Assembly (NCBI GenBank): GCA_016742255.1
Contig: JACVCB010000001.1
Coordinates: 216,393 to 280,392, forward strand
Direction: 5' to 3'
Origin: Leptospira sp.
GTDB taxonomy: Bacteria > Spirochaetota > Leptospiria > Leptospirales > Leptospiraceae
DNA: 64,000 nt
In this document: positions 31,520 through 41,067 of the stretch, piece after piece
Position numbering within the stretch: position 1 is the first letter of the stretch
Layout: each line of letters begins with the position of its first letter
Notes under the pieces: generated by a model
Database searches by the model: none
Seen by the model: only the letters and a program-made list of their open reading frames with translations
What the model was told of the DNA's origin: nothing
Program-made: the position numbers and the translations under genes

Positions 31520-32374
31520 TTAGTAAGTAATTTTTAAATCAGAGATATCAATGAACTTACGGAATAACAAACTGTTTGTTGGTTTTTTTGTATCAAACAC
31601 GAGAACTGCTACTTTGTTAAAACTCAGGAAATTTGGTCTGTACTGAGTGTAGTGGTGGCTTGTAATCGTTGTCTTGTATTTGTTATTGTAAATCGTATAC
31701 GTGTGTTTTGGTAACGTTTCGTGTACTTGACGCTTTTTTTCATCAGCAGTTTGGGCCACGTAGTTATAAATCACTTGTTTTTCTTTTGAAGGTCCAGTTT
31801 CACCAAACAGAGTGAAGGGGAGTGCCTTCGCATTGTTTTTACAAAGATAATCAACTACTTCAGTAAATGTAGGTTCTGGCATTTCTGCTTCAAAACCAGC
31901 AAAATGGCGTTTTTCCATTTCTGCTTTTTTCTTTGCATATGTTTCTTCACCCCAAATTTCTTTCGCAGTGAAAGGAGTTGGCATGATGTTAGAGAAGTAT
32001 AATGTTCGTTCGTCTTTTTCAGGGTCTGCTTTACGCCAAGCAGGGTAAGGAACAAGTCTTCTTTCATCTTGGTTCACTCGGTCCCCTTCAAAACCAGCTA
32101 ATACAAAAATCGAATATTCATTGTCTTCTGGAACTCTTGATTCCAATTCTATTTGGACATCTAAAAATTCGCCTTTCCCTGTGTCTGCATGTCGTCTAAC
32201 AAAACTTACGTTCTTTAAACGGATCCTTGCATCATACATGGATAGTGGATATAAGTCCCTATTGTCCTTGGAAGACGCCGCGGAAACTTGTGTCCCTTGT
32301 TGGTTCCCTGATTCTTGGGCAAAAAGTGCACAAGTGAGGAGGGTGAATGAAAGAGCGAATATTGTTTTGTTCAT
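31520..32374 (-). CDS. Hypothetical exported protein, Leptospira-type
   Basis: A 284-residue secreted protein: the signal peptide MNKTIFALSFTLLTCALFAQ is followed by a short Gln/Ser-rich linker and a single charged domain. The mature part contains many aromatic pairs (NEYSIFVLAG, HYTQYRPNFLSF) and ends in ISDLKITY. No lipobox is convincing: the Cys at position 15 is inside the hydrophobic core and is followed by ALFAQ, a signal peptidase I site. No enzymatic motif is visible. In size and export it is comparable to leptospiral periplasmic and endoflagella-associated proteins, but I cannot assign it to any. It is transcribed downstream of panD after a 65-bp gap. Confidence 0.75.
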   Translation of the reverse strand: MNKTIFALSFTLLTCALFAQESGNQQGTQVSAASSKDNRDLYPLSMYDARIRLKNVSFVRRHADTGKGEFLDVQIELESRVPEDNEYSIFVLAGFEGDRVNQDERRLVPYPAWRKADPEKDERTLYFSNIMPTPFTAKEIWGEETYAKKKAEMEKRHFAGFEAEMPEPTFTEVVDYLCKNNAKALPFTLFGETGPSKEKQVIYNYVAQTADEKKRQVHETLPKHTYTIYNNKYKTTITSHHYTQYRPNFLSFNKVAVLVFDTKKPTNSLLFRKFIDISDLKITY

Positions 32375-32439
32375 GTTCCGACTACCAATTTGGTTTATAC
32401 AGTTAGTATCGAAGAAATGCCCTAGAAAAATTAGGGAAA

Positions 32440-32796
32440 TTAGGCTTTTTTCGGCCGATTGTTCTCATCCACGAAGACAACTTTCGGTTTGTAGTCGCTT
32501 GGGAGCTCCTTTTCTTCCACTTGGCCATAAGTGATGATGATGACCTTGTCCCCTTTCATCCCAAGCCGTGCTGCAGCTCCATTCAAACAAATGGTTCCCG
32601 AACCCCTTTCTCCCACGATGAGGTAGGTTTCGAATCTGGCACCGTTATTCACGTTCACCACGCTCACTTGTTCATACGGTTTCATACCGGCCATTTCCAT
32701 TAAGTCTAGGTCAACAGTGAGACTACCTTCGTAGTGGAGTTCAGCCTCGGTAACGACGGCTCTATGGATTTTGCCTTTGCAAACAGTGATGATCAT
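32440..32796 (-). CDS. panD: Aspartate 1-decarboxylase proenzyme
   Basis: Pyruvoyl-dependent enzyme making beta-alanine for pantothenate and CoA. The self-cleavage site is G24-S25 in YEGSLT, and the Tyr/Arg-rich surrounding motifs ([26 protein letters not shown]) are those of the family. The length of 118 residues is normal. Its ATG overlaps the stop of the Panacea-domain gene by 4 bp, so the two form one transcription unit. panB and panC are not in the window. Confidence 0.96.
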   Translation of the reverse strand: MIITVCKGKIHRAVVTEAELHYEGSLTVDLDLMEMAGMKPYEQVSVVNVNNGARFETYLIVGERGSGTICLNGAAARLGMKGDKVIIITYGQVEEKELPSDYKPKVVFVDENNRPKKA

Positions 32797-33329
32797 TCTG
32801 ACCTCTCAAATAAAACTCTAAACATTTTGCCCGATAGATTCAAAAGGCTTTTTTGTACAAGGATGTGGATTTTCGTATTGATCCTTGCGACTGAAAACGG
32901 AATGGAATCAAATAGGGGGGTAACGACATAATTTTCATATAAATTGGGATAATGGCGGTTTTCGTCTACCACTCGCCCCCGGAAGGCTTCCACAACTTTC
33001 ATCATCACTCGTTTTTCTTCCCTAGAAAGGATGAGTCCTTCCATTGGTTTGAGAAAACGTAGGGCAAATCCTTGGATACCGTTCCCTTCTATCTTCGGAA
33101 CTACATCGATATGGCCTTTCTCTTTTAAAAACAAAAGGGCTTCGTTCAGTTTGACGGGGTAAGGTGAGTCTTCTAAGTGGATATAGTCTCCTCTTGTGAT
33201 CATTTCCGCATGTTTTTGGAAATGAACACCATCCGAATAGTAAAGGAGCTTCGCCAAATCCAAGCGGGCTCTTCCATTCGGTGATTTTTCGAGGATCCAA
33301 AGGATCGCATGCAAAAGTTTCTCCATCAA
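32793..33329 (-). CDS. Panacea-domain (DUF4065/SocA-like) protein
   Basis: A 178-residue protein with the pattern [35 protein letters not shown] broken as in Panacea/GepA domains: a helical N-terminal KLLxxILxxL, LxKLLYxxD, then [16 protein letters not shown] in place of the usual YGPVP loop. These domains serve as antitoxins or chaperone-like partners (SocA, PanA systems). No toxin-like gene is adjacent; instead it is translationally coupled to panD. A regulatory or chaperone role for PanD or a partner elsewhere is speculation. Its start overlaps the divergent lipB gene by 21 bp. Confidence 0.68.
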   Translation of the reverse strand: MMEKLLHAILWILEKSPNGRARLDLAKLLYYSDGVHFQKHAEMITRGDYIHLEDSPYPVKLNEALLFLKEKGHIDVVPKIEGNGIQGFALRFLKPMEGLILSREEKRVMMKVVEAFRGRVVDENRHYPNLYENYVVTPLFDSIPFSVARINTKIHILVQKSLLNLSGKMFRVLFERSE

Positions 33330-33965
33330 AAAGGACTACCTTCCTATCTGTTTCCTTCAATTGTTCCGTACCAACGATACTTGGATTTCCAGGAAAATGC
33401 CAGGAAAAATCGAAGAGAATCCATGCTCTTTTTAGAACACAGTCCATGTTTGACAGGGGGCATAGGTGCGAAAGCGGAAAATCTTTTGGTACCGGAGGTG
33501 AGACTTAAAGAACTTGGTGTGGACTTTGTCAGTCTGCCAAGAGGTGGGGATTTTACCGCCCATGAACCAGGGCAAATTGTCGGTTACCTCCACATTGATT
33601 TAAAAAAAAGGGGATTAAGTTTAGGAGATTTTTTGAGAAACTTGAATGAAAGTTTGGTGGTCGCTGTAAAAGATACTTGGGGTTTGGAGGTGGAAGAGAA
33701 TCCAAAGTCACCAGGTTTGTATACGAAGGATTCGAAGAAAAAACTGATCTCAGAAGGAATTTATGCCAAATCTTATTTCACAAGTTTTGGTTTTGCCTTA
33801 AATGGAATCAATTCCCTCTTTACCTTTTCTCTCATCAACCCATGTGGGGCGAGGTCTGAGGACATGGTTTCTTTATCTGCCTTGGGACTTTCCGAAGGGT
33901 ATCCCGAAAAACGAAAAGAATTTGTGTACCGATTCTCAAAACACTTCCTCTCCCTTCTCCCATAA
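33309..33965 (+). CDS. lipB: Octanoyltransferase LipB
   Basis: Transfers octanoate from acyl carrier protein to lipoate-dependent enzymes. The family core PRGGDFTAHEPGQIVGYLHIDL is present in two pieces (RGGDFT and PGQIVGY), and the catalytic pair can be placed: Lys in KKKLISEGI and Cys in INPCGARSEDM. The segment normally reading T-x-H-G-x-ALN is FTSFGFALN, so the conserved His before Gly is Phe, and HEPGQ replaces HGPGQ. The enzyme is probably active but somewhat divergent. Length is 218 residues. It overlaps the start of the Panacea-domain gene (divergent). Confidence 0.88.
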   Translation: MQKFLHQKGLPSYLFPSIVPYQRYLDFQENARKNRRESMLFLEHSPCLTGGIGAKAENLLVPEVRLKELGVDFVSLPRGGDFTAHEPGQIVGYLHIDLKKRGLSLGDFLRNLNESLVVAVKDTWGLEVEENPKSPGLYTKDSKKKLISEGIYAKSYFTSFGFALNGINSLFTFSLINPCGARSEDMVSLSALGLSEGYPEKRKEFVYRFSKHFLSLLP

Positions 33966-34021
33966 CCTCGAATTTCTTATGTCCTTTTTATGGATTTGGC
34001 CGAAAAGTAAAAGGGGGATCC

Positions 34022-35011
34022 ATGAAATATTCACGTTTTTTTCTATCCTTTATACTCTTTTTTATCCTCTCGGAAACCCTTGCGCTGAGTGGGGTGGTTT
34101 GGACATTTTATGAGTCCTTACAAAATGCACTTGTCCAAGAACAGTTTATTTCTGACCACAGAGCAAGGGACTTAAGCCTTGCACTCGCAAAAAGTGCAGA
34201 GCAAAGATTGAATAACGATGGTTATGTGGAAATTGAAAAGATGTTCCATCGTTATGTGGAACAATCAAAAAATGATCCAGAAGAGTTTCGTTTTTTAAAG
34301 ATTAGTTTGTATGCTCCTGATGCCACGTTACTTGTTTCCACTGATACAATTTATACTTTGGAAGAACTCCGAAAACGAAAACCTGATGAAGAGTTAGCAA
34401 AATCTACATTCTTTCGTAAGGGCATTCGAATGAAAAAATGGGAATGGTCTGAGCCAGAAAACGGTGAAAATCCGATTCTCAATTCCAAACGAGATCCGAA
34501 AGTTCGAGATGGTTTTGAATGGGTTTTAAACTACCTTCCATTAGCAAAATCAAATACAGTTCGTTTGACAACACCATTGTACAAACCAGGTACTTTGGAT
34601 GTATCGGGACTTGTGATCCTTGTGTATGAACGTGGGAATTTAGGTTTATTATTTCAAAACCAATGGAAACTTGTGGAATGGATGGTATTGAACTACTTAC
34701 TGATTGCACTTGTTGTGAGTTTACTCCTAACTGGGGCATTTGTTGTGTATTCCTTAGTCCTCACAAAAGACCAGTTAACTGAAAAAGAATCAGGGGAAAC
34801 CTTACCTTTTGTTCAGAAAAAAACATTAGAACCAGTGGAAAGTTCCATCCAAGCAGTGAGTGAAGTGCAGGAAGAAAATCCATCTATAGAAGGTAATCCA
34901 ACAATTCCTTCACCCGATGTTGAAGTACTGCCTGGTGGACCGGTGATTGACCAAATGAATGATCGGCCAAATGAAACAAATACAGTTAGAGATGCAATTT
35001 TCTTAGGATAA
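34022..35011 (+). CDS. Membrane protein with periplasmic sensor-like domain
   Basis: A 329-residue protein with a TM segment near 6-28 (FLSFILFFILSETLALSG), an extracytoplasmic domain of ~185 residues (helical start SDHRARDLSLALAKSAEQR, then EFRFLKISLYAPDATLLVSTD, resembling a single Cache-like sensor), a second TM at about 218-243 (WMVLNYLLIALVVSLLLTGAFVVY) and an 85-residue Pro/Glu-rich tail without a known output domain. The gene sits 3 bp before the STAS/zinc-ribbon gene, so the tail may signal through that protein (inference). Confidence 0.72.
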   Translation: MKYSRFFLSFILFFILSETLALSGVVWTFYESLQNALVQEQFISDHRARDLSLALAKSAEQRLNNDGYVEIEKMFHRYVEQSKNDPEEFRFLKISLYAPDATLLVSTDTIYTLEELRKRKPDEELAKSTFFRKGIRMKKWEWSEPENGENPILNSKRDPKVRDGFEWVLNYLPLAKSNTVRLTTPLYKPGTLDVSGLVILVYERGNLGLLFQNQWKLVEWMVLNYLLIALVVSLLLTGAFVVYSLVLTKDQLTEKESGETLPFVQKKTLEPVESSIQAVSEVQEENPSIEGNPTIPSPDVEVLPGGPVIDQMNDRPNETNTVRDAIFLG

Positions 35012-35014
35012 ATT

Positions 35015-35890
35015 ATGGAATCAAAAGACAAAGTATTTTCCATTCAATTAAAAGGTGGTTTAGACGGAAGTAGTGCTGATGATTTTTATCGTTACTTCGA
35101 ATCACAATTGAACAAAGGGTATCGAAAATTTTTATTCCAATTAGGATCACTTGAATTCATCACATCGAATGGAATTAGTACCCTTGTCAAAATTCACAAA
35201 CAGATTGTGAAATCAAATGCAGTGTATGCGATTTATGGATTAAAATCGGAAGTAGAAGATGTATTAAAATTGGTAGGTCTTTTTGATAAATTTCCTATCT
35301 TTCGAAGTCATAATGCGGCTGAATCCTTCTTATTGCAGATGGATGTTTCTGGAATGGAACCAAGTACAAAAGAACCTACTTCCCATTCACGAACTTTCGA
35401 TCATAAAAAACTGGGAGAGGAAACAAAATCAGAAACTAACAAAATCCGATTTTATTTTTCAGGTAAGTCGAGAGAAGACGGAAAATCGAACCTAGAGAAA
35501 GAACCTGTTTCTACTTTAGAATCTTTGAAAGACGAAACATCTGAAACAAAAACAACTCCTTCTCCGATGGAAGTTGTACTCGAAGAAAAAATAAACCAAC
35601 TCCGATTGGAAATCAAAGAATCATTGAGTTCCGAATTGGAAAGACGATTTTCCCATTATAAATCAGGGACTTCCGTAGTTGAGTCGACCCAATTGGATAA
35701 AATTCCAAATTACATCCAATCGAAAACCAAACAATTGGAGACTGTCGAAAGGATCATCCAATGTGAAGTGTGTGGGACAAGGCTAAGGTTATTCAAATTT
35801 GGTAAACATGAATGTCCAAGTTGTAAAACGCAGTTCCAGTTGAGTCCCAACGGTTCTATCCGTTTTCTTGAAAAATTAAATCCAATCTAA
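35015..35890 (+). CDS. STAS-domain protein with C-terminal zinc ribbon
   Basis: A 291-residue soluble protein. Residues 5-110 form a STAS (anti-sigma-factor-antagonist) domain: FQLGSLEFITSNGIS has Ser51 at the site phosphorylated in SpoIIAA-type proteins. A long charged, probably disordered linker follows. Residues 250-270 form a zinc ribbon (C250-x2-C253 ... C267-x2-C270). The combination of STAS and zinc ribbon is unusual. Coupling with the sensor-like membrane gene 3 bp upstream suggests a partner-switch relay. murJ starts 11 bp downstream. Confidence 0.8.
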   Translation: MESKDKVFSIQLKGGLDGSSADDFYRYFESQLNKGYRKFLFQLGSLEFITSNGISTLVKIHKQIVKSNAVYAIYGLKSEVEDVLKLVGLFDKFPIFRSHNAAESFLLQMDVSGMEPSTKEPTSHSRTFDHKKLGEETKSETNKIRFYFSGKSREDGKSNLEKEPVSTLESLKDETSETKTTPSPMEVVLEEKINQLRLEIKESLSSELERRFSHYKSGTSVVESTQLDKIPNYIQSKTKQLETVERIIQCEVCGTRLRLFKFGKHECPSCKTQFQLSPNGSIRFLEKLNPI

Positions 35891-35901
35891 AATCTGGTCG
35901 T

Positions 35902-37533
35902 ATGACAAACAAAGTCCCAGGGAACGAATCGAGTACAAAACGATCCCTTGCTTTATCTTTTTATACATTTTTATCAAGAATTTTAGGGCTCATCCGTGAC
36001 CACTTTATGGCTGTTAGTTTCGGAACAGGAATGGTGGCATCTGCCTTTAGTGTTGCTTACAGACTTCCCAATATGTTTCGAAATCTCCTGGCAGAAGGAA
36101 CCTTAAGCCAATCCTTTATGCCTATTTTTTCCGAGTACGAAAAAATGGGTGTGATGGAAGCTCGTGTGATGGCAGGAACTGTCCTTAGTTTTCTATTCCT
36201 TTGTTTGTCACTTTTTGTGGCCTTTTTTTGGCTATTTGCGGCTCAGTTTTTGCCCACTCTTGTGGGTGGTACACCCGAATATGGGAATTTGGTAGTAGAA
36301 CTTTCGTTAGTTCTATTTTTTCTCATCATGACAGCAAGTTTATCTTCGATTTTTATGTCGATTTCGAACTCACATCACAAATATTTTGTTCCCTCATTAT
36401 CCCCGATCATCCTTAACTTTAGTTATTTGGCAGTATTTCTCTTTGTGTTTCCCTTTTACTATGAAATTAAGGACCGAGTGTTTTACCTTGCCTACGGGAT
36501 TGTTTGTGGTGGGGTATTACAACTCCTTGTACAAGGATGGTTTGTTTACAAAAACGGATTTGGTCCCATCTTTCGTTTGGATTTCAAACACCCAGCCATC
36601 AAAAAAATTTTTAAACTCATGTTACCTGCGGCCCTTGGCGGGAGTTTTTACCAAATTGGACTCCTTGTGGATATCTTTCTTGCCAACTACATACAAAACC
36701 AAAACCCAGGACTTGGTGCTGTTGTTAGTTTGGATTATTCCCAGAGGCTCGTCCAACTCCCCACAGGGATCATTGGAGTTGCTCTTGCGACTACCATCCT
36801 TCCTTCTTTACTCAAAGATTTACGAGAAGGAAGGGAAGAAAATGTTCCTAAAGAAATTGCGGATGTATTATCGTTTGCGTTTTTTTTAACACTACCGGCA
36901 AGCATTGGTTTGGCGGTTCTTGGGGAAACAGTTTTGGATTCTATTTATTATGGGGGACGTTGGGACCATCTGGCCACTCTCACCGCATTTTTCCCACTCG
37001 TGTTTTATTCACTTGCGATCCCTTTTTACAGCATCAACAAAGTACTTGTTTCTTCCTATTATGCATTTTCCGATACAAAAACTCCACTTCGTATCCAATT
37101 GATTTCTTTTGTTTTAAGTGTGGTTGTGAGTATTAGTTTGATGTTTTTTTTAAAACACTCTGCTATTGCCCTTGCATCAGCCTTAAGTGCAATTGTCACC
37201 TCATCTCTATTATTGTATTATTTAAAAGCACACCAAGTGCGAATTCCTTTTGTGACTGTTGGGAAACGAATTTTGAAAATGGTACCTGCACTCTTTGGAC
37301 TTTTCTTTTGGCTTTTGTTTTCAGAATGGGTGATCAAACCAAACTTACAAAATTGGGGAACCAACACACTTGGTCTGAGTTATGCCAATCTCAGTCGTTT
37401 GAGTTTATCTCTTTCGATGGTTCCTGCGGTTATTTTGTATTTTGGAATTGCTACTTACACTGGCCTTTCGGAATCCGAAATCATTTTGGGTAGGTTCCTA
37501 CGAAGGTGGAAACAAAAAAAGGAAAACAAATAA
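35902..37533 (+). CDS. murJ: Lipid II flippase MurJ (MviN)
   Basis: Polytopic MOP-superfamily protein of 543 residues with about 14 membrane helices, exporting lipid II for peptidoglycan synthesis. The N-terminal family motif is SFYTFLSRILGLIRD, followed by FRVA-like SVAYRLPNMFRNLLAEGTLSQSFMPIF, which is the classical MviN signature. The later YSINKVLVSSYYAFSDTKTP is also family-specific. It is the third gene of the run with the sensor-like protein and STAS protein, and is followed by a strong terminator. Confidence 0.95.
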   Translation: MTNKVPGNESSTKRSLALSFYTFLSRILGLIRDHFMAVSFGTGMVASAFSVAYRLPNMFRNLLAEGTLSQSFMPIFSEYEKMGVMEARVMAGTVLSFLFLCLSLFVAFFWLFAAQFLPTLVGGTPEYGNLVVELSLVLFFLIMTASLSSIFMSISNSHHKYFVPSLSPIILNFSYLAVFLFVFPFYYEIKDRVFYLAYGIVCGGVLQLLVQGWFVYKNGFGPIFRLDFKHPAIKKIFKLMLPAALGGSFYQIGLLVDIFLANYIQNQNPGLGAVVSLDYSQRLVQLPTGIIGVALATTILPSLLKDLREGREENVPKEIADVLSFAFFLTLPASIGLAVLGETVLDSIYYGGRWDHLATLTAFFPLVFYSLAIPFYSINKVLVSSYYAFSDTKTPLRIQLISFVLSVVVSISLMFFLKHSAIALASALSAIVTSSLLLYYLKAHQVRIPFVTVGKRILKMVPALFGLFFWLLFSEWVIKPNLQNWGTNTLGLSYANLSRLSLSLSMVPAVILYFGIATYTGLSESEIILGRFLRRWKQKKENK

Positions 37534-37573
37534 AAAACCTGCCATCCGCATGAGAGTAGACAGGTTTTTTTTT
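37532..37573. terminator. Bidirectional terminator between murJ and ileS
   Basis: The run AAAAAACCTG (37532-37541) is complementary to CAGGTTTTTT (37561-37570) with a 19-nt loop, and further T residues follow. Both strands give a stem followed by T-rich sequence, so it can stop transcription of murJ (plus) and of ileS (minus, ending at 37615). Confidence 0.85.
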
Positions 37574-37614
37574 GCTGAGCTTAATTTCTGTATTCTGAAA
37601 TCAATCTCCTAACT

Positions 37615-40365
37615 TTATTTAGGGGAAAGTTTTGAAACCACTTCCTCACAACGTTTGCACAAAGTTCCTTCTTTTTCTGAAACATGGCGCCAACATCTTG
37701 GACACTCTTCGTGGTGAGGTTTTCGAATTTGGATGGTTCCCGTTTCTCCTTTCCATTCCGAAAATACTTCACTGATTTCTTTTTGGTCAAACGATACTTC
37801 CGATACCACAAAGAATAAACTCAGGTCGTCTTTGGTAAACTTTGAGTCTTTTAAAGATCCAGTAGAAAGTAAAACTTCTGCTTCAAGGGACTTACCCAGT
37901 TTTCCGAGTTTCCTTGCTTCCTCTAAGGCTTTTTGGACATCTTCCTTTGTTGCAAACACAGGTTTGAATTCTGCTTCAAGGGATTCATCCACCCATTCGC
38001 TTAGGTCAGAAAAATCGGTATAAAAAACAGAATCTTTTTTCCCAAAGGTAGACCAAACTTCTTCGGTGGTAAAGGAAAGGATAGGTGCAAGAAGTTTGGA
38101 GAGCACTTCCAAAATCACTGCGAGTGTGTATTCAGAAGAACGTCTTGTTTTGGATTCTTTCGCATCACAATACATACGATCACGAATGATTTCAAAGTAA
38201 TCTTGTGATAAATCTACCGTACAGAACACAAGCACCTTGTGGTACACTTGGTGGAACTGGTAGGTTTCATATAGTTTTTTCACTTCTTCATTGAGTTTTG
38301 CTAGTTTGTGAAGGTAGTACCTGTCAATGGTTTCTAGGTCATCTTTTTTCAGATTCCATTCGAGTGTTGAGGCACTTGTATTTCCCAGTAAATACCGGAA
38401 GGTATTACGGATTTTACGATAGGCTTCTGAGACAGTTTTGATCGAGTCTTTTCCGATTTTCACATCATCCCTGAAGTCTTGTGTGCTCACCCAAAGACGT
38501 AAAATATCAGCACCGTATTGGTTGATGATATCGGTTGTTGGATTGATTACGTTGCCAAGAGACTTGGACATAGCATGTCCTTTTTCATCCAACACATACC
38601 CATGGGTAAGAACGGATTTATAAGGGGGAGTTTTACGGATGGCCATGGATGGCCAAAGTGAAGATTGGAACCAACCTCTATGTTGGTCAGAACCTTCCAA
38701 ATACAAATCAGCTGGTTCTTTTCCAATGGAATCACCAAACACAGCAAAGCTGGAAACACCAGAATCAAACCAAACATCTAGGATGTCTTTGTCTTGTTTG
38801 AGATCATCTGATCCACATTTGTTACATTTTGTCCCTGGTGGAAGTAAGTCTTTTGCTTCTTTTTCATACCAAACTTCGATTCCTTCTTGTTTCACAATTT
38901 GGATGAAGTGTTGGATGGTTTTGTCATCCAAATGGGTCTGTCCACAAGACTTACAAGTAAAGGAAGGGATTGGTACTCCCCAATTCCTTTGTCTCGACAA
39001 ACACCAGTCAGGTCTTGATTCCACCATGGAACGAATCCTTGTGATCCCCCAATCAGGAATCCACTGCACTTTGTCAATGGCCTTCAGTGATTCTTCACGG
39101 AGACCATTATGGTCGATAGAAAAAAACCATTGCGGTGTGGCACGGAAGATGAGTGGTTTTTTACTCCTCCAACTATGAGGGTAGGAGTGAGTGAATTCAG
39201 AAAAATGGACAAGGGCATTTTTTTCTTTTAGGAGTTCCACAATCTTTGGATTGGCATCCCAAATTTTTACACCCTTCATCATTTCGAACTCGTCCGTATA
39301 ACGGCCGTAATCATCTACTGGGGAAAGGGTAGGAAGTCCTGCAGCCGTTCCAACGCGGTAGTCGTCTGTTCCATGTCCTGGTGCTGTGTGTACACAACCA
39401 GTTCCTGCATCGAGTGTGACATGGTTTCCAAAAAGGGGAATGGATTCTCGTTCTAAAAAGGGATGGAGGAATACCATCTGTTTTAAGTCGGCATTGGATA
39501 GGGATTTGATTTTGGTAAGAGTGATCCCTGTTTTTTGTTCCACTGCTTCTTTTAATCCATCAGCAAGAATGAGTCGGCCATGGTTGTCTGATTGGAAAAG
39601 AGAGTAGGGTAGTTCTTCGTTAAAACAAATTGCAAGGTTTGCTGGGAGTGTCCAAGGAGTTGTTGTCCAGATCAGGCAATATGTATCGGTCTCACCTTTC
39701 ACAGCAAACTTAACATAAATGGAAGGAGAGACATGGTTTTGGTATTCGATCTCTGCTTCCGCATGGGCCGTTGCCAAATCAATACACCAATACACAGGTT
39801 TTTTTCCTTTGTAGATGTAACCTTTTTCAAAAAGAGAACCAAAGACTTCCACAATCCTTGCTTCAAATTCAGGAGCCATGGTGAGGTATTTGTGATCCTC
39901 ATCCCAAAAACAAAGGAAACGATTTAAGTCTTCTCCTTGTTTGCCAACAAACTCGGCTGCATACTCTCTGCATTTTTTTCGAAGATCACTTGGGCTTGTG
40001 TTCCTTGCTTCTTTTCCAAGATTCTTTAACACCTGTACTTCGATCGGAAGTCCATGGCAATCCCAACCAGGGATCATATCCGTTTGGAAACCAGAAAGGG
40101 TTTTTGATTTAATAATGATGTCTTTTAAAATTTTATTGAGAGAGTGGCCAACATGGAAATTACCATTCGCATAAGGAGGCCCGTCATGCAAAACAAAGGA
40201 TGGTTTGTTTTTTCGAATTTCTCTCATCTTTTGGAACACTTTTTCTGTTTTCCAAATTTGTATTTGGCCTGGCTCACGTTTTGCCAGGTCGGCTTTCATG
40301 GGAAAATTGGTCTCAGGAAGGAGAACTGTTTTAGAATAAGGATTTTCCGTTTCTGGTTTGGCCAT
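37615..40365 (-). CDS. ileS: Isoleucyl-tRNA synthetase
   Basis: Class I aminoacyl-tRNA synthetase of 916 residues. The HIGH box is [10 protein letters not shown], the KMSKS box is [10 protein letters not shown], and the editing domain and [10 protein letters not shown] are present. The C-terminus carries a zinc-binding CPRCWRH and CKRCEE. This is the bacterial (type 1) arrangement, which is generally sensitive to mupirocin. It is a single gene with a bidirectional terminator at its 3' end; no T-box leader is visible upstream. Confidence 0.98.
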   Translation of the reverse strand: MAKPETENPYSKTVLLPETNFPMKADLAKREPGQIQIWKTEKVFQKMREIRKNKPSFVLHDGPPYANGNFHVGHSLNKILKDIIIKSKTLSGFQTDMIPGWDCHGLPIEVQVLKNLGKEARNTSPSDLRKKCREYAAEFVGKQGEDLNRFLCFWDEDHKYLTMAPEFEARIVEVFGSLFEKGYIYKGKKPVYWCIDLATAHAEAEIEYQNHVSPSIYVKFAVKGETDTYCLIWTTTPWTLPANLAICFNEELPYSLFQSDNHGRLILADGLKEAVEQKTGITLTKIKSLSNADLKQMVFLHPFLERESIPLFGNHVTLDAGTGCVHTAPGHGTDDYRVGTAAGLPTLSPVDDYGRYTDEFEMMKGVKIWDANPKIVELLKEKNALVHFSEFTHSYPHSWRSKKPLIFRATPQWFFSIDHNGLREESLKAIDKVQWIPDWGITRIRSMVESRPDWCLSRQRNWGVPIPSFTCKSCGQTHLDDKTIQHFIQIVKQEGIEVWYEKEAKDLLPPGTKCNKCGSDDLKQDKDILDVWFDSGVSSFAVFGDSIGKEPADLYLEGSDQHRGWFQSSLWPSMAIRKTPPYKSVLTHGYVLDEKGHAMSKSLGNVINPTTDIINQYGADILRLWVSTQDFRDDVKIGKDSIKTVSEAYRKIRNTFRYLLGNTSASTLEWNLKKDDLETIDRYYLHKLAKLNEEVKKLYETYQFHQVYHKVLVFCTVDLSQDYFEIIRDRMYCDAKESKTRRSSEYTLAVILEVLSKLLAPILSFTTEEVWSTFGKKDSVFYTDFSDLSEWVDESLEAEFKPVFATKEDVQKALEEARKLGKLGKSLEAEVLLSTGSLKDSKFTKDDLSLFFVVSEVSFDQKEISEVFSEWKGETGTIQIRKPHHEECPRCWRHVSEKEGTLCKRCEEVVSKLSPK

Positions 40366-40424
40366 AGTAAGACCAGTGTTTGAACTCTAGGCCAAAGAGA
40401 AAACGGAAAAAATAATCAAATTGT

Positions 40425-41054
40425 TTATAGTTTTACGCGAACTTTCGGTAACTCGTCTCGCAGTCGTGCAACATCAGATTTCTCCAAAAGAGTTTTTTGT
40501 AAGATGAGTTGTTTCAAAAAGGAAAGTTTTGCCAAGTTTTTAGGGAGAGTTTTGTACTCTCTCATGAGGCTTAGGTCAAGGATTTCCAAAGAAGGGAGGT
40601 TTGCGATCACTTCCACGTCGGCTTCTGTTAGTTGCACTTTCGTTTCGTCTAGTGCCAGGGTTTTTAGATGTTTTAATTTTGAAATGACTGGGGGGATTTC
40701 TTTCAGTTCGGTTCTGCCAAGTAGTAATACTTCCAAGTTTTCCAAATTTCCCAGTTCTTCTGGAAGAGTTGTGAGTGGGTTTCCAAAAAGATTGAGAATC
40801 TTCAGTTGTTTTAAGTTTCCAATCTCTTTTGGTAATGCAGTGAGTGAATCGTATTGCAGGGTGAGTTCTTCTACGTTGTTTAGGTTTCCTATCGAAGTTG
40901 GTAAAACTCCTACTTCTTTATTGGAAAGATTTAGGACTCGGTCTTCTTTGTGTTCTTCAAACCAAATGTTTGCATCCACTACTTCCTTTTTACAACCAAA
41001 GGAAAACATAACTGCTAGGAACAAATAATAAATGGGAAAAACATTCAACTTCAT
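40425..41054 (-). CDS. Leucine-rich-repeat lipoprotein
   Basis: A 209-residue protein with a lipoprotein signal (FLAVMFSFG then Cys21), so probably membrane-anchored and facing outward or the periplasm. After ~20 residues come LRRs with a period of about 23 (LTALPKEIGNLKQLKILNL, LTTLPEELGNLENLEVLLL and so on), typical of the Leptospira LRR family. Such proteins mediate protein-protein contacts and are abundant in leptospires. It lies 13 bp downstream of the large orphan gene at 41068 and is probably cotranscribed with it. Confidence 0.92.
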   Translation of the reverse strand: MKLNVFPIYYLFLAVMFSFGCKKEVVDANIWFEEHKEDRVLNLSNKEVGVLPTSIGNLNNVEELTLQYDSLTALPKEIGNLKQLKILNLFGNPLTTLPEELGNLENLEVLLLGRTELKEIPPVISKLKHLKTLALDETKVQLTEADVEVIANLPSLEILDLSLMREYKTLPKNLAKLSFLKQLILQKTLLEKSDVARLRDELPKVRVKL

Positions 41055-41067
41055 AAGACCAGAATTT

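Noticed and set aside
36386..36889. 167-codon plus-strand frame
   Set aside because: Frame-shifted shadow inside murJ.
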